DNA from: Thuidium tamariscinum
Taxonomy: Eukaryota; Streptophyta; Bryopsida; Hypnales; Thuidiaceae
Length of the DNA: 64,000 nt
Assembly (NCBI GenBank): GCA_947034885.2
Contig: OX344756.2
Span: forward strand, 13,636,098-13,700,097
Reading direction: 5' to 3'
The translations under genes were made by a program, and so were the position numbers. Under the pieces are notes generated by a model that saw only the letters and a list, made by a program, of their open reading frames with translations, had not been told where the DNA came from and made no database searches. Positions 24,614 to 35,745 of the stretch are shown one piece after another (the stretch's first letter is position 1; each line of letters opens with the position of its first letter).

Positions 24614-25274
24614 GTGATGGATTCACAAGACCCTAACAATTGGGAGCTATCATTGTCCCAACTACCACTTGATCTAAATCAACCATTGACATCAAGACGG
24701 CATGTTCGAAATGAAGTTGAGACTTGTGAGCATCATGTTCAATCACGTTTAGAGTTTACAAACCTAGGTATTCACCAAATTGCATTGGCAAGTATAAAAT
24801 TGGATACAAGGGCTTTGGTTATTGTTTTGAAGTCTGAATCTACACTTTTTGGAGATCACCAAATGGTTTTTGAAGAGTATTTTAAAAACACCACTGAAAG
24901 TCAAATGGCATTACTAGAAATTTCAGCCCTTGGAAAGGCTATGAGTTTTGGACCCCTGTAGTGCAATTAGGGAAAAAGTCCCAATTAAAAAAATATTTTT
25001 TATTTTTGAAAATTCAAATCTGACATGTCACTACTAGTACTACATCAGATTATATTTTTTTATAATATTTTTTTAAGAATAATTTAAATAATTTAAATTA
25101 AAAAATATTTTTTAATTAATTAATTAATTAATTTTTTCTGTATTTGCACTACGGAGGTCCTGAAAATTGGCCTTCTGTAGGGCTGAAATTTTTTCTAATG
25201 TTAGCTGTATTTCTAGTGAAGTAGGCCATCGCCTTTTGCTTCAAGGACCACTCAACCACCTGAGTAGAGACTGA
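24614..25274 (+). pseudogene. Open frame with EAR-like LxLxL motif, interrupted by a MITE
   Basis: The ATG at 24614 opens a frame that reads MMDSQDPNNWELSLSQLPLD then LNQPL. Residues 15-23 contain LPLDL and DLN, resembling the LxLxL/DLN type of plant repression motif; with no DNA-binding domain visible this is only a resemblance. About 99 codons of likely original sequence end at the MITE edge (24912). After the MITE a frame EVGHRLLLQGPLNHLSRD runs from 25218 to a TGA at 25272-25274, and could be its continuation. The apparent last 16 codons of the uninterrupted frame, to 24961, come from the MITE itself. Family unknown; it could be a host gene or an element-borne frame. Confidence 0.35.
24913..25217. 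mobile_element. MITE, ~305 bp, ends ACTAGAAAT / ATTTCTAGT
   Basis: The ends are inverted (ACTAGAAAT and ATTTCTAGT; the right one extends to CTAGTG, so the ancestral end was probably CACTAG). Inner inverted words are TTTCAGCCCT / AGGGCTGAAA, GGACC / GGTCC and GTAGTGCA / TGCACTAC. The centre is AT-rich with an (AATT)n run at 25110-25131. A 3-bp duplication is not evident. No coding capacity. Confidence 0.7.
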
Positions 25275-26780
25275 AGGGCCAATTTCATTACTGCAGTACT
25301 TCTTTGAATTTTAAAGTTTTTGTATGTATAAATTTTAATCTTTCTTACAGAATGCTATTATGATAAAATAACTTGTTTTTAGTATATATATTGAGTTTGA
25401 ATGTCTACCAACTAGTTTTAATTCTCATATATGAGTTAGTAGAGAGGGGATAATTTGTTTTACCTCTTTCCTAGTTGATTTTAAGGTTTGTAGTTCAAAG
25501 ATGAAGTTAGAGTTGGGGTAAGAGAGAATCATACCTTAACCAATAGCATTTTAGATGCCTATGAAGGCGTAGCATAAGCTCATGTGGCCCATGCGAGGGA
25601 ATAAGGGAAGGAGGTTCTTCTCCTTCTTCACTTTTTGTTCTTGTTTTGAGTGTTGTGTGTTGTGGTGTTTTGGACCAAAACTTTGAATGTGTACTACATT
25701 TTGATAAAGACAAATTTGAATACAAAATTTGGTGGTTTTGTACATCTTGATTTTGCGCTTCTTTTGGTAGTATTTCACTTCATTTTGAGTATATATACAA
25801 AAGTTGTAAATGAGTGAATGAGGAGTGGTCTGTCATTATTCAAATAGAGAAATGAAGACTTCGTACCTCTCCTGAAGTTACAATACTTGATGTATCTAAA
25901 TAAATTTTTTTTTAAAAGAAGTCTTATTGTTATTTTTTTAGAAAGATATCACACTTGATATTTGCATTCATGAGACAAAAGTTATAGGTAATAAAGTGAA
26001 GTAGTGCAAACGGCTTTTAGAAACTTAAGTCCTAGATTTGAAGTTATATAAAACATGGAGTGTTTGAAGTTTGAACCTCAAATTTGGTGGAGATCTTTAG
26101 GAAATTTTAAGCTTTACAAAAACTTAAGAGTCAAGGAATTTGAAGCATTTTTGTGTATTTTATAATGTATGAAGTGGGTGTATGTTGAGCCGCAAAAGAG
26201 TTTTGGAGTACCAACTTTGGAGAGCTATAAAAAACATTTTGTAAGTCCATTTTTGTTGAAATTTAGAGAGATTATAGATGATATTATTAAATTTTTAAGA
26301 AGCTATAGCACTCTTAATTTGGAGTTGTAATGTGTTTGTGGTGTTCATTGTAATGCTGTCTCTTTCTTCAAAGGTTTCAAAGACTTGTGGTTTTGAATCT
26401 CTACTTCAATTTGGGCCACAAAATCTCCATATAAAATATATACGAATTTTATACGATTTAGCATACATATATTTTATATTATATGTATATATAATTTATA
26501 TATGTATTATATGATTATTTGTATATAATATAAATATGTATTTTATACATGATATATACACATATTTATACTTGATTATATGTTTTTTTATTCACATTTA
26601 TAGACCTATACCTTTATATATACACATCTCTATTAAAGGATTATATTTATATTGTACGTGATGGCTCATCCATCTTATATATAAACAAGTGTTTAAACAT
26701 TCAAAATATCAAACATTTTCATATATATTCCTATCTCTTACCGTAATTGTTGACTCTTATGCATTGAGTCATATCTAGGA
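25275..26780. other. AT-rich spacer with AT microsatellite
   Basis: No gene. 26430-26600 is a degenerate (TA)n / TATATGTATA tract. Short frames such as 25507-25725 (minus) are not supported. Confidence 0.5.
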
Positions 26781-27426
26781 ACAATTGGAATCCACGTGTT
26801 TTTCCAAAGGTATCTGTGTTACATTTATTATTGAAGCCTATGGGATTAATTCTCCTACCCTTGCTAAAATTAATTGCAATCAAAAGTTTCGCACTTTTCC
26901 AAGGCAATTCTCTCTAACACGACAACGTTGCACTTATTGTCTTACACCTTTGATGTCTTTTTGTACAAGGTGAATAGAGTTTGTCATGTAGGCGCTTCAT
27001 TCCCACCCTTGGAATTAAGCGATCACAACCAGGCTCATGTTTGCAGTACTACTCTTACGGGTGTCTAAGTGTCAAATCCACTGTACCTTTCAAGCAATGG
27101 ATCTTTTGCTATTCTAATTATCCTAACACATGAGTTGATTATTCCTAACTATCCTAGATGTGTACTTGTTTTGTTCCCTTGTCTTACTTCTAGTTGCTTT
27201 CTTACTTTATGTGTTTCGTTTTCTTGTCCTACTTCTAATTACTTCCTTTTACCCAATCTAGGGGGTTGTTTTCTCCTATTTTATTTTCATGTGTTGCATT
27301 TGGTTGCTTCTACTCTATGCATGGCATTTTCTACCCCATCTCTATGTTTTTGTATTTTTATCCTATCCTACGTATTCGTGTTTATCTTACCCTACTTCTA
27401 CGTCTTTGTATTTGTCGGGGCTTATT

Positions 27427-27630
27427 CTACGTACTGGTATTCTTCTACTCTACGTCTTGGTATTTGTCTTGGCCTATTCTACATATTGGTATTCTTTTAA
27501 TCTACTCTACGTCTTGGTATTTGTCTTGGCCTATTCTATGTATTCGTATTCTTTTAATCTACTCAACATCTTGGTATTTGTCTTGGCCTATTCTACGTAT
27601 TCATATTCTTTTAATCTATTCTACGTCTTC
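27427..27630 (+). repeat. 57-bp minisatellite, about 3.6 units
   Basis: CTTGGTATTTGTCTTGGCCT recurs at 27456, 27513 and 27570, exactly 57 bases apart. The first unit lacks 5 bases. Looser CTACTCTA-TGTATT words extend the pyrimidine-rich pattern to about 27730. Because 57 is a multiple of 3 and stops are absent, long open frames appear in all three plus frames (27069-27828). Confidence 0.9.
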
Positions 27631-28249
27631 TTCTACCTTATGTATTTGTACTCTTCTACTCTATGTATTCTTCTACTCTACATATTTGTACTCTTTTACT
27701 CTATGTATTTCGTTCTATGTTTGTGTATTTGTTATTTTACTTCTCTTCTAGTTATGGTTGTCTTCCTATTCGTGGTTGCTAATCGCCGGACCTTAATCTC
27801 ACTTGAGATGTTAACCTTTTCCTACTAACTAATTCCCTATTGCATTAATTAATTTAAAACAAAGGAAGGTTTAGAGGCCCACCTCCGTTCCGTGTGTCCC
27901 CCATGCCCGCTCCTCTCCGTTCCAAGCCACCTCCATAGCCTCCGCCATACCTCGGACGAGTATCAATCTTTGACCTTGGGCTTAACTCCCTTTCAAGTCA
28001 ACCTCCACCTCTTTGGTTACAATGCGGCTGACTCCGGTATGCTCCTATTCTATTCTCCCGCTGGTTTCGGGCTACCTCCTAGACTAACCCTTTAACTAAA
28101 GTCTATGATTTTTTCTAGTTTTATACTAATCCCTAGGCTAATTCTATACTAAGGCTTAACCAATCCTATTTCACTTCTATACTAATTCTATTTTAATGGT
28201 ATGCTAATCCTAATTTAATCCAAAAAAAAGGAGAATCGTTGGGCTGAAC

Positions 28250-28490
28250 CAGCCCCTGGACCCAGACCCCAGCAAGCCAGACCCCGGCAACCTAGATTGC
28301 GGCCCCGATACCCGGCGGACAGACCCCGCACCTAGACCCCGGCAACCTCGACTGTGGCCCCTGATACTGCGGCCCCCGATACCCGGCCCGTTGAGGGAGT
28401 TCGGCCCTCTAGGGGGTTCAGCCCTTTGGGGAGCGTCCAGCCCTCTGGGGGGTTGCAACCTTGGGGGGTTCGGCCCTCTGCTGGACAGAC
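28250..28490. repeat. GC-rich degenerate minisatellites in copy B
   Basis: Two word families occur side by side: GACCCCGGCAACCT-like (28260-28380) and GGGGGGTTCGGCCCTCT-like (28385-28490). Strong G runs on one strand suggest quadruplex potential. The frame 28210-28566 (minus) is Pro/Gly/Arg-rich low complexity and is not called a gene. Confidence 0.7.
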
Positions 28491-29231
28491 CAAGTCTATT
28501 TTTTTTCTTTCTAATTTCAGCCCTCCATGAGTGGAAGGGGTACTCTAGAGCTAGTTCTTGACTCAATTCTTACCCTCCTAACCTAAGGGAAAACTAGTGC
28601 TAAGTTGTTGGAAGCTAAATGTTGGATTAGTTCCCAATATGTTGGAAACTAAACGTTGTTGCTAAGTGGCATTTGACACCCCGCTAAGACTTAGGGGGTT
28701 CAAAGCTTCGCTGTGAGGGTGGAGATTTTGACACTTGACTAAGATTTCTATTTGCCTAAGAGCATAGGGGGGCCATAGCTCCGCCGTCCCTCATGGGACT
28801 AGTTTAATTCCGGAGACAAGAGAAGAGGGAGAAGAGGAGTGGTACCTAACTATCAATGCTAAAACATTACAAGGGAGTCAAAGCTCCGCCGTCCATCATG
28901 GAACTAGCTTAACTCCGTGATCAAGAGAAGGGGGAGGGGAGAGTAGACACAATGTGCAAGCATACTCTCAAAGTCACCTCACAAGTTACCCCTCGGTTCC
29001 TCACAAGCCTCTCCCACAACAACTTTCACTTGTTTCACAACACAAAATGTGGCACGATATTGATTAGCATAAGTTCCCACAAAATTTGGGGGGGTCTCAA
29101 GTCCCCAAGTGCAAGCACAAAGTACCAAGGGTGCAACAACCCCAAAACTATTAAAGGCTCCTTTGGCATCAAAAGCCAAAGGAAATCCGGCATAACCCGG
29201 ACCCAATAGTGCTCCTCCCTTAAATGGGTAG

Positions 29232-29309
29232 AAGTGAGAGAGAGAGAGAGAGGATGAGAGGAGAATGTCGCCCCTTTTATACTCAAAAGGGAGCAACCCC
29301 CCCCCCCCT
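29232..29309 (+). repeat. (AG)n microsatellite and poly-C run
   Basis: GAGAGAGAGAGAGAGAG near 29235-29252, and a run of about 12 C near 29298-29308, inside copy B. Confidence 0.85.
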
Positions 29310-30377
29310 TTAATCTACTAAGAATAACTAAATGAGGGAATTTAGGAGGTCTGTACATGTTTACCAATCCCAAATCTAACTATCCACCTAAAATCTACAC
29401 AATTTGAATTGAGAAATTCAAATCTTACCTAACCTTACAAGAACTTGCAAAACCACCTAATTTATCTTCCCCAAAATCTACAAGTTTTCACATGGGAGAA
29501 GTTCCCATGTGTTCCCACGTGTTCCCACCTACTTAATTTGAAATTACTTACACCAAGCACTTGGAGCCACCTCCACTAACTTTTTGAGGTGGTATTTGCT
29601 CCCACATGTGCCCGGAGTTCCTCACGCATTCCCTACACGTTCCCCATGGCCATTGGGGCCCAAACTCCCCAAAAAAGCATTGGGGGGCCTTAAACCCTAA
29701 TTTCTCCTCCATGTGTTGTCCCCAAAAGGCTAATTTTTGGAGTTTAGCTCCAAATGGCAAACGGATTGCGCCATTGGGTCTGGAAGGCCATAATTAGCCT
29801 GAAAGAAACCGCTTAACCCCTACACTATGTCCCAATTCTCAAAGAATCTTGGTGTAAGCTAGGATCAAAGTTGGGATAAATTCCCAACTTTTGGAGTTTG
29901 GCAATTTTGGACCCCAAACTTTCACCAGTCTCTTAAGTAGATAGAGGGGGGTAGGAATAGACCCAAGATAGGCTTCGTTCCGATGTCGTATGGTCCCGGT
30001 ACGCCGGTCAACTACAGCTTCCGTCATTTAAATTGTCAATTGGGGAGGAATGTCGCCGATTTGGGATCTTCCAACTATCGATTCGTCTTGAAACTTGGGG
30101 AAGCGCTCCGTTGGTGTGAGACCGCCTTGCCGGATTTTTAGTGGGATTTTATCGCACTTTGGGATATTCTTTCGAATTCCCACCCAAAGTCCACCACGGT
30201 TGACCGTCTGGGAAAATATTCAAACAATGTCGGAAAATTCCTAAACTTTAGAGGGGACCACCCATGGGATCCCCCCACTTGGATGCAAATCTTCATCCCC
30301 ACTACGTGCTCCTAGAATTAGGAAATCGCCCGGCACTTGCGTTCCAAGGTTAGTATTTTGCCCGTATTCTCTTCGAT

Positions 30378-30689
30378 GCTATGGGGAGTGGGGGATTCCT
30401 CCTAGATTCTCCCATGAGGACTTCCTAGCCTAGACAGGGCCTTTTTAGGCTTCTTACCCTAATCCTGCACATCACTATCAGTTTGGCGTCTATTTAGCTA
30501 AGACAAGGCCCGTTTTGGATGTAAACTATCATAAACCCCCTCTAATGACCAAATGGCACATTGGTATGTGTAATGCCGATATCGGTTTAATGCCCTTTTT
30601 TGGGTTTTACGAGCCTAATTATGCCTTAGATTATGTAGGAATTCGAAAAAAAAACCCGTGAGTCCCCGCTGACGAATCGGGGCCTCACA
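30378..30689 (-). repeat. Right ~310-bp terminal inverted repeat of the composite
   Basis: Reverse complement partner of 15392-15705. The outer tip hairpin is AGTCCCCG...CGGGGCCT, with one mismatch relative to the left tip. The flank beyond 30689 (AGTTTGTTGTGA) does not match the left flank, so no target duplication joins the two ends. Confidence 0.85.
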
Positions 30690-31039
30690 AGTTTGTTGTG
30701 ATTTTTCCAATTCCCTTTTGTAGTTTTTGAATTTGGGTTGCAAGGTAATTACTTAGGGCTGTTGATTCATAAATTAGAGCCTTAGAGGTGCTATTTTTGG
30801 CGGAACTACTAATCTACAACAATTACTAATTTATAGATTGAAACCTTGGAGGTGCTATTTTCAGTGGAGCTACTTATCTACAACAATTGTTGATCTACAA
30901 CTATTGCATAGAATCTTTTCCATACTTTGACCATATAAACTCTAGATTTGCCTCAACTACTTGTATGTGATTCTTGCCCTAACACCCCCAAAATTGTAAT
31001 ACCTCACGATGGATGGATGGAACAAACCATATACCCTCA

Positions 31040-31840
31040 AAGGTTATTCAACACTTTTCCCTCATTCCTAGATTGAAACGCATGTGGATTGTAGAGGTCG
31101 TCAAAGATAGCGCGCATGTTGATTGGATACACAAAGCATGTCAACGATGACGGCGTCATGCATTCAATGGTGGACACTCTAGTATGGAAGCACATTGATA
31201 GCAACGTCACATTTGACAACTTTAGATCAGAAGTTTATAACATGTGACTTGCTTTAGCTTTAGATGGTGTAAACCCATTCAAGCTCAACAACAGTAATTG
31301 GTCAACGTGGCCAATGCTGATCTTGATATACAACCTTGAGCCATGGTTTGTCACCAAAAAAAATTTCATTTCATTATGCATCTTGATTTTGGGAAAGCAC
31401 TCGATCCCCTACATTTGCTAGTGTTGATGTTTTCATTCGGCCCTTCTTGAAGGAACTATAGGAATTGTGGCTCGGAGTTCCTGCACTTGATTTTTTCAAA
31501 GCAAAAGGGAATCGTTCATTCACCTTACATGCCATACTCATGTGGACTATTTCAGACTTTCTAGTTTATGGGCTCATCTCTGGACTTTATACGAAGGGTT
31601 ACAAAAGATGTCCTCTTTGCGGACCAGACATTGATGCCCGAATGGCCAGGACAGGTGATGTTCTTCCAAATAGAAGAACAAAGGGCTGTAAGATTGTCTA
31701 TGGTGGGATTTGACATTACTTGCCTAGGTACCACCCATACCGCCAGAATCTATGATTCAATGGTAAAGTGGAGCACTATAATAAGTCAAGAATACAAACC
31801 GGAGAAGATGTCATTTGCTATGCAGCATAGCGCTCTCACA
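31040..31840 (+). pseudogene. CACTA (En/Spm, TNP2-like) transposase relic
   Basis: Read across frames, the order matches plant TNP2-type transposases: DGVMHSMVD...WKHID (31150-31210), LALALDGVNPF (31253-31285), WPMLILIYNLEPW (31310-31350), LCILILG (31376-31396), VFIRPFLKEL*ELWLGVPALD (31430-31495), then FTLHAILMWTISDFLVYG (31520-31575), a CPLCG knuckle (31610-31625), and CKIVYGGI*HYLPRYHPYRQN (31685-31750). It has in-frame stops (TAG at about 31459, TGA at about 31711) and frameshifts. The longest piece is 31465-31713. Only the central transposase region survives. It is inactive, but shows that the superfamily behind the CACTA-ended MITEs was present here. Confidence 0.85.
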
Positions 31841-31849
31841 TTGTAAATG

Positions 31850-33320
31850 CATACAATATATAAAAATAAGGTTTTATTTGAGTTTTCCCAAAAATATCGT
31901 AAAAAAAAAGTAATGTCAATTGGAGTGGTTTTAAGGAGAAACCTTTTCTTTATTATAACAAAAAAATTATAAAGAGGAAGAAATTGTTGAAGGACTTCAA
32001 CAATTTGATACATGTAGTTTATTTGTTTTTCATTTTGGATTTTGATATGTCGAATTGGAAGGTTTTTTCTGAGTCTTAAGATGAAGAGTTTGAAGTAGAG
32101 CGTGAATTCAAGTTTTCAATGTTGCAACTGCCGACTCAACCTCTTGTATCGCTGAATCTTACATTACCACATGAACGTCCACAAGATATTATTGGTCCAT
32201 CTCGTTTTTCAAAGCAACCTTGAGTTGAGAAGAATTGAATTAGTGGAAGCAAAAGTCTCTATATGAAGATTACACTGCAAATTTAGATAGCCATCTTTGA
32301 ATTTATTGATGCTAATCAAGATTGTCACTTTTGTAAGTCGTGTAGCCTGTAAAGACGGTTGGAAATAGTACCGAGGGTATCAACTACTACATGTTGTAGC
32401 TATAGGTGCAGATATTGCCTGCTATAGTGAAGTTGGAAAATACCTAGAGAATATATAGTGGTTGCAAAAAGATGCACAAGGCAATAGTGCATATTACCCT
32501 AGCAAAAATTGGAAGAAGGGCAACATAGCACCCTAACACCGCATTCTAAATGTCTACGATGTCTTCTCACAATTTGGATTATCCGAAAATAATATTGCAA
32601 TAAATGAAGCTATTATTTGCTTTCCACTACTATACACGTCTCCTTGATTCTAATGCAAAAAAAACTGAATGAAAAACGGTTTTTCCTCATTCAACAAACT
32701 GTACTTTTGTCATCCATTGGACACCAAACGTCCGCGACGTCGTTCAAGGATTAACCCGTAAATATTGAGGCTTATTTCCAAAATTGACGATTTGGGAATA
32801 ATCATCATAAAACACTATTTGGAAGAATAATTTGGAGCCGAGATGGAAATGAAAGTTCTAGGTTTGAGGTTTAGATTCTATCTATACATCTAGATTCATC
32901 AATGCTATTACTGATATTTTCTATAAATTATAAAGAAGATAATTCAAAATTCCTTCTAAATTTAATTACACAAAGAACAATGTCATTTTTGGAGTAAATC
33001 TTGTATTAACGGATCTTGAAATGAGGTTGTATTGACACGGTGATTTTTATATTTGTGTTCTAAAATTATATCCAAATTCAAAGTTAGAACTAGAGTTAAC
33101 ACAAGTCAACCACTTGTCATGAATACTTCTACATTTGTAATTTTAGAACAATAAGTGCTCTTGTAATACCAAATCCAACCCTTGGATAGAACCACAACAT
33201 CATAAATTATCTAAATAAATTTGAATGACTTTTGTCCAAGGTGTAATGAAAGACAAATCTCATTTTCAATCTATCCATCATTGTGAAATTGGACATTAGA
33301 GCGCTCTAAGGTTAAAGGTA
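31850..33320. other. Spacer after the CACTA relic, no named gene
   Basis: 32040-32620 is less AT-rich and has protein-like stretches with many stops, possibly more of the decayed CACTA element or its second gene, but nothing recognisable. The remainder is AT-rich. Confidence 0.4.
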
Positions 33321-33329
33321 TGGATGGAT

Positions 33330-35290
33330 ACTTGAAACTACCCAAATTTTAAAGTGTCAATTTATTTTCTTGAATGCTCCATTTATATTCTTCCACCAAA
33401 GTTTTGAATGTTGTAAAACCAACCATGATTGAATTTTATTCAAATTTATTGAGTGCATGAATTGTAGATTGTCAATTTAGCACTAGCCAATAAGTATTAT
33501 CATTGGAGCATGTTAAAGTAAGAGATGTTGACCAATTTTAAAGTGGTATTTTTTGAATGATATGACTCCTTTTTCTAATGGAATTGGGTTATATTTGGTT
33601 ATATTAGTTGTATCTTTATTTTGAAATAAACAAAAATTTAGCAAATTATTTAGCAAATACTAATTAGTTTTAGGGAGTTTCTATTTTTCAATGATGTGAA
33701 GACAAATTTTAGCTAAGAATGAGTGAAGTCTAAAAATGATATCTGAATATGCAAAACTACATTGACGTCAAGAATGACACCTAGTGTGAAGTGAAACTAG
33801 ATCCAACTAGTTTCATTGCAATCATTGAATTTTACATTTTGATTGATATCTCTCAACTACAAGGAATTATGCCAACATCTTACATTCTTGCATTTCAAAG
33901 TAGTTATTTAATTTTCTTTTTTTTGTCCAACCTTTTTGGCTTAATCATTGTGGTGTTTGGTTTTTTTAATGCCGGCAATGGTTCTTTCCATTTGTTCAAT
34001 AAAAATAAAGTAGCTATTTAATTGAGTGAGGAAGAAAAGATCCAACCAAAGGTAGACAGTTGTGAAGGGTTTTGAATGCTTGGCTAAAATTCATGCTTGA
34101 TATAATTAGTTCAAATAGGGTTAGTTGTCAGCTCCTTACAAAGTAATATTATATATGCAATGGCCACATTGCCTCAATGCTTTACTAGAAAGTGAAATCC
34201 TAAATTTAAGTTGGGCACATGATTCCTTATATAATAGCAATTTCAACCTTAGAAGAAGATAATAGCTTTATCATAGAATGAATGATGGAATGATGGATCC
34301 ATAAAAACTAGAAGCTTGAGAATGCAAAATTGCCTCAAAAATCCATATTGCTTAAAAAAATTATTTAGAATTTTTATTAATACCAATATACACTAATGTA
34401 TACTATTATTATTTATAAAGTAAATTTAAAATATGTACACCGTCTCAAACCAATGCAAGTTGAAATATTATTGTATCATACTAATTTCAATAAAAATATA
34501 ATTTGTATGTAGCAACACTAACTTTCTAGGTGACAATAATATCCCCCTTACTAATAAGAAAAATTAATCTAGTGTTTATACTATATGTCTCAAAATTATA
34601 ATATGCGTTGGCATGAGAATGCTTCCAAATTTCAAAAATGTTGTCAAAAGATTGAAAAGAAATGCAATCAATATATTTAACATCTAACCAATGTTTAATT
34701 TGGTGACAAATTTTTTACCAAAAGGTGAAATTTTAGGAGGATTATTTTTAAAAATTGAATCTTTGGATGGAAAATCCTTTTCTAGTAGTCACAAGATGAA
34801 TGAGTGATTTATAAATGAATGAAAGATGGATTTTATTGTTGTCATTAGAAAGAACTTCCCAAGCATTAAAAGAACACAATTGCTAGTTTAGTGTTTTTTT
34901 GCGGTTTGTTGTCAATTTGCACCAAGTATTTGGCTCTCCTCAAGGACTTTGGAACATAACTAGTAAAATCTTGGATGAAATTGCCAAATTATAGATGAAA
35001 ATAGAAATATAGATTTGTGATATGTGCTAAGTTAATGTGATATTTTCTATCCAATATTTGGATGAATGCTAGAATTAGAAGCATCACTATAGCATTTAAT
35101 ACCTCTACTTTGGCATTTCCTTATTCTTTTTGAAAAACAACAACAAAAGAATTATACAAGTGGGTTCCAATGCCCTTTCATCATGGCACAACTTAGGGTT
35201 TTGCAAACCCTAAACCCATAGGGCCACCGAATGCTCTTCTCTTAGCTATTTATGTTGCTACTCACAAGCTTTTATTATAAATTTACTCTT
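33330..35290 (+). repeat. ~1.9-kb dispersed repeat, copy 1
   Basis: Collinear, same-orientation relative of 53970-55860. Anchors are CATGATTGAATTTTATTCAA, AGTATTATCATTG, TTTCATTGCAATCA, AATGAATGATGGA, CTAGTGTTTATACTATATGT, TAAGTTAATGTGATATTTTC and CACAACTTAGGGTTT-GCAAA. The frame at 33791-34021 is not conserved in the other copy and is not a gene. Confidence 0.85.
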
Positions 35291-35307
35291 CCCTTAACTT
35301 CAACATC

Positions 35308-35330
35308 CACTACAAGGAAAATGGGCCCTA
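35308..35330 (+). mobile_element. Isolated CACTA-type end
   Basis: CACTACAAGGAAAATGGGCC is the typical outer end of plant CACTA elements (CACTACAAGAAA class). It starts just where the repeat 33330-35290 loses similarity to its partner copy at 55860, which supports an insertion edge. The inverted partner end was not found in the window. Confidence 0.5.
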
Positions 35331-35745
35331 ATCTACTGAAATTTTGACAAAATAGTGTCCAAAATGATAGCCACATGTCTGAAATGATAGTCACAACTTG
35401 TGAAATTTTGCTTTTTGTCAATGCAATCAATATTGCAATTTCTGTCAATTTCTTGTCAATTTCTCAATCAATTTTGACAAACAAGATTAATGTCTTTATT
35501 GAAATCCAACAAATTTTTATATACAATTTTTGTTTTAGATACAAAATGATGTAGCTATCATTTATTAACTCTATCAAGAATTGTACCTCATTGCAATCTT
35601 TAACCATTCACTTTCAACACCTTAACATTATTTGTCTTTAAGGGAGAGAAGCTCCCTCTATATATGTGAAGTGGTAGGGGTCAACCAACCTATATGGGAT
35701 ATATGAACTCTTGAAGTTGCAAGAGCTCATAGTGAAGCTAAAAAT

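Larger units (their letters stand above)
26900..30375 (+). repeat. Body copy B of the composite element family
   Basis: Shorter direct relative of 15950-22400 (anchors listed there), ending against the right inverted repeat. It contains a 57-bp minisatellite, a GC-rich block, an (AG)n tract and a poly-C run. No protein domain is readable. Confidence 0.55.
15392..30689. mobile_element. 15.3-kb non-coding composite bounded by inverted repeats, unclassified
   Basis: The outer arms are inverted ~310-bp repeats. Inside are two directly oriented, diverged copies (A about 15950-22400, B about 26900-30375) of one body. The left edge is fixed by comparison with an uninterrupted repeat copy near 39247. 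No reverse transcriptase, integrase, DDE or recombinase domain is readable. No target duplication is visible across the two outer edges. This fits two partial copies of one large TIR element (A keeping the left arm, B the right) better than a single intact insertion. LTRs in opposite orientation from two retrotransposons remain possible, since the tips read TG...CA. Confidence 0.55.

Noticed and set aside
27069..27828. Three long overlapping plus-strand frames (143-179 codons)
   Set aside because: They arise from a 57-bp pyrimidine-rich minisatellite with no stop codons; residues are low-complexity and no frame is preferred.
28210..28566. 118-codon Pro/Gly/Arg-rich minus-strand frame
   Set aside because: By-product of GC-rich minisatellite words; frame openness is due to base composition.
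15392..30689. Intact LTR retrotransposon
   Set aside because: The terminal repeats are inverted, not direct, and no reverse transcriptase, integrase or protease motifs could be read. LTRs of two opposed elements remain an alternative.
33791..34021. 76-codon membrane-like frame
   Set aside because: Lies in a dispersed repeat; the other copy (near 54480-54590) is broken in this frame, so it is not conserved.
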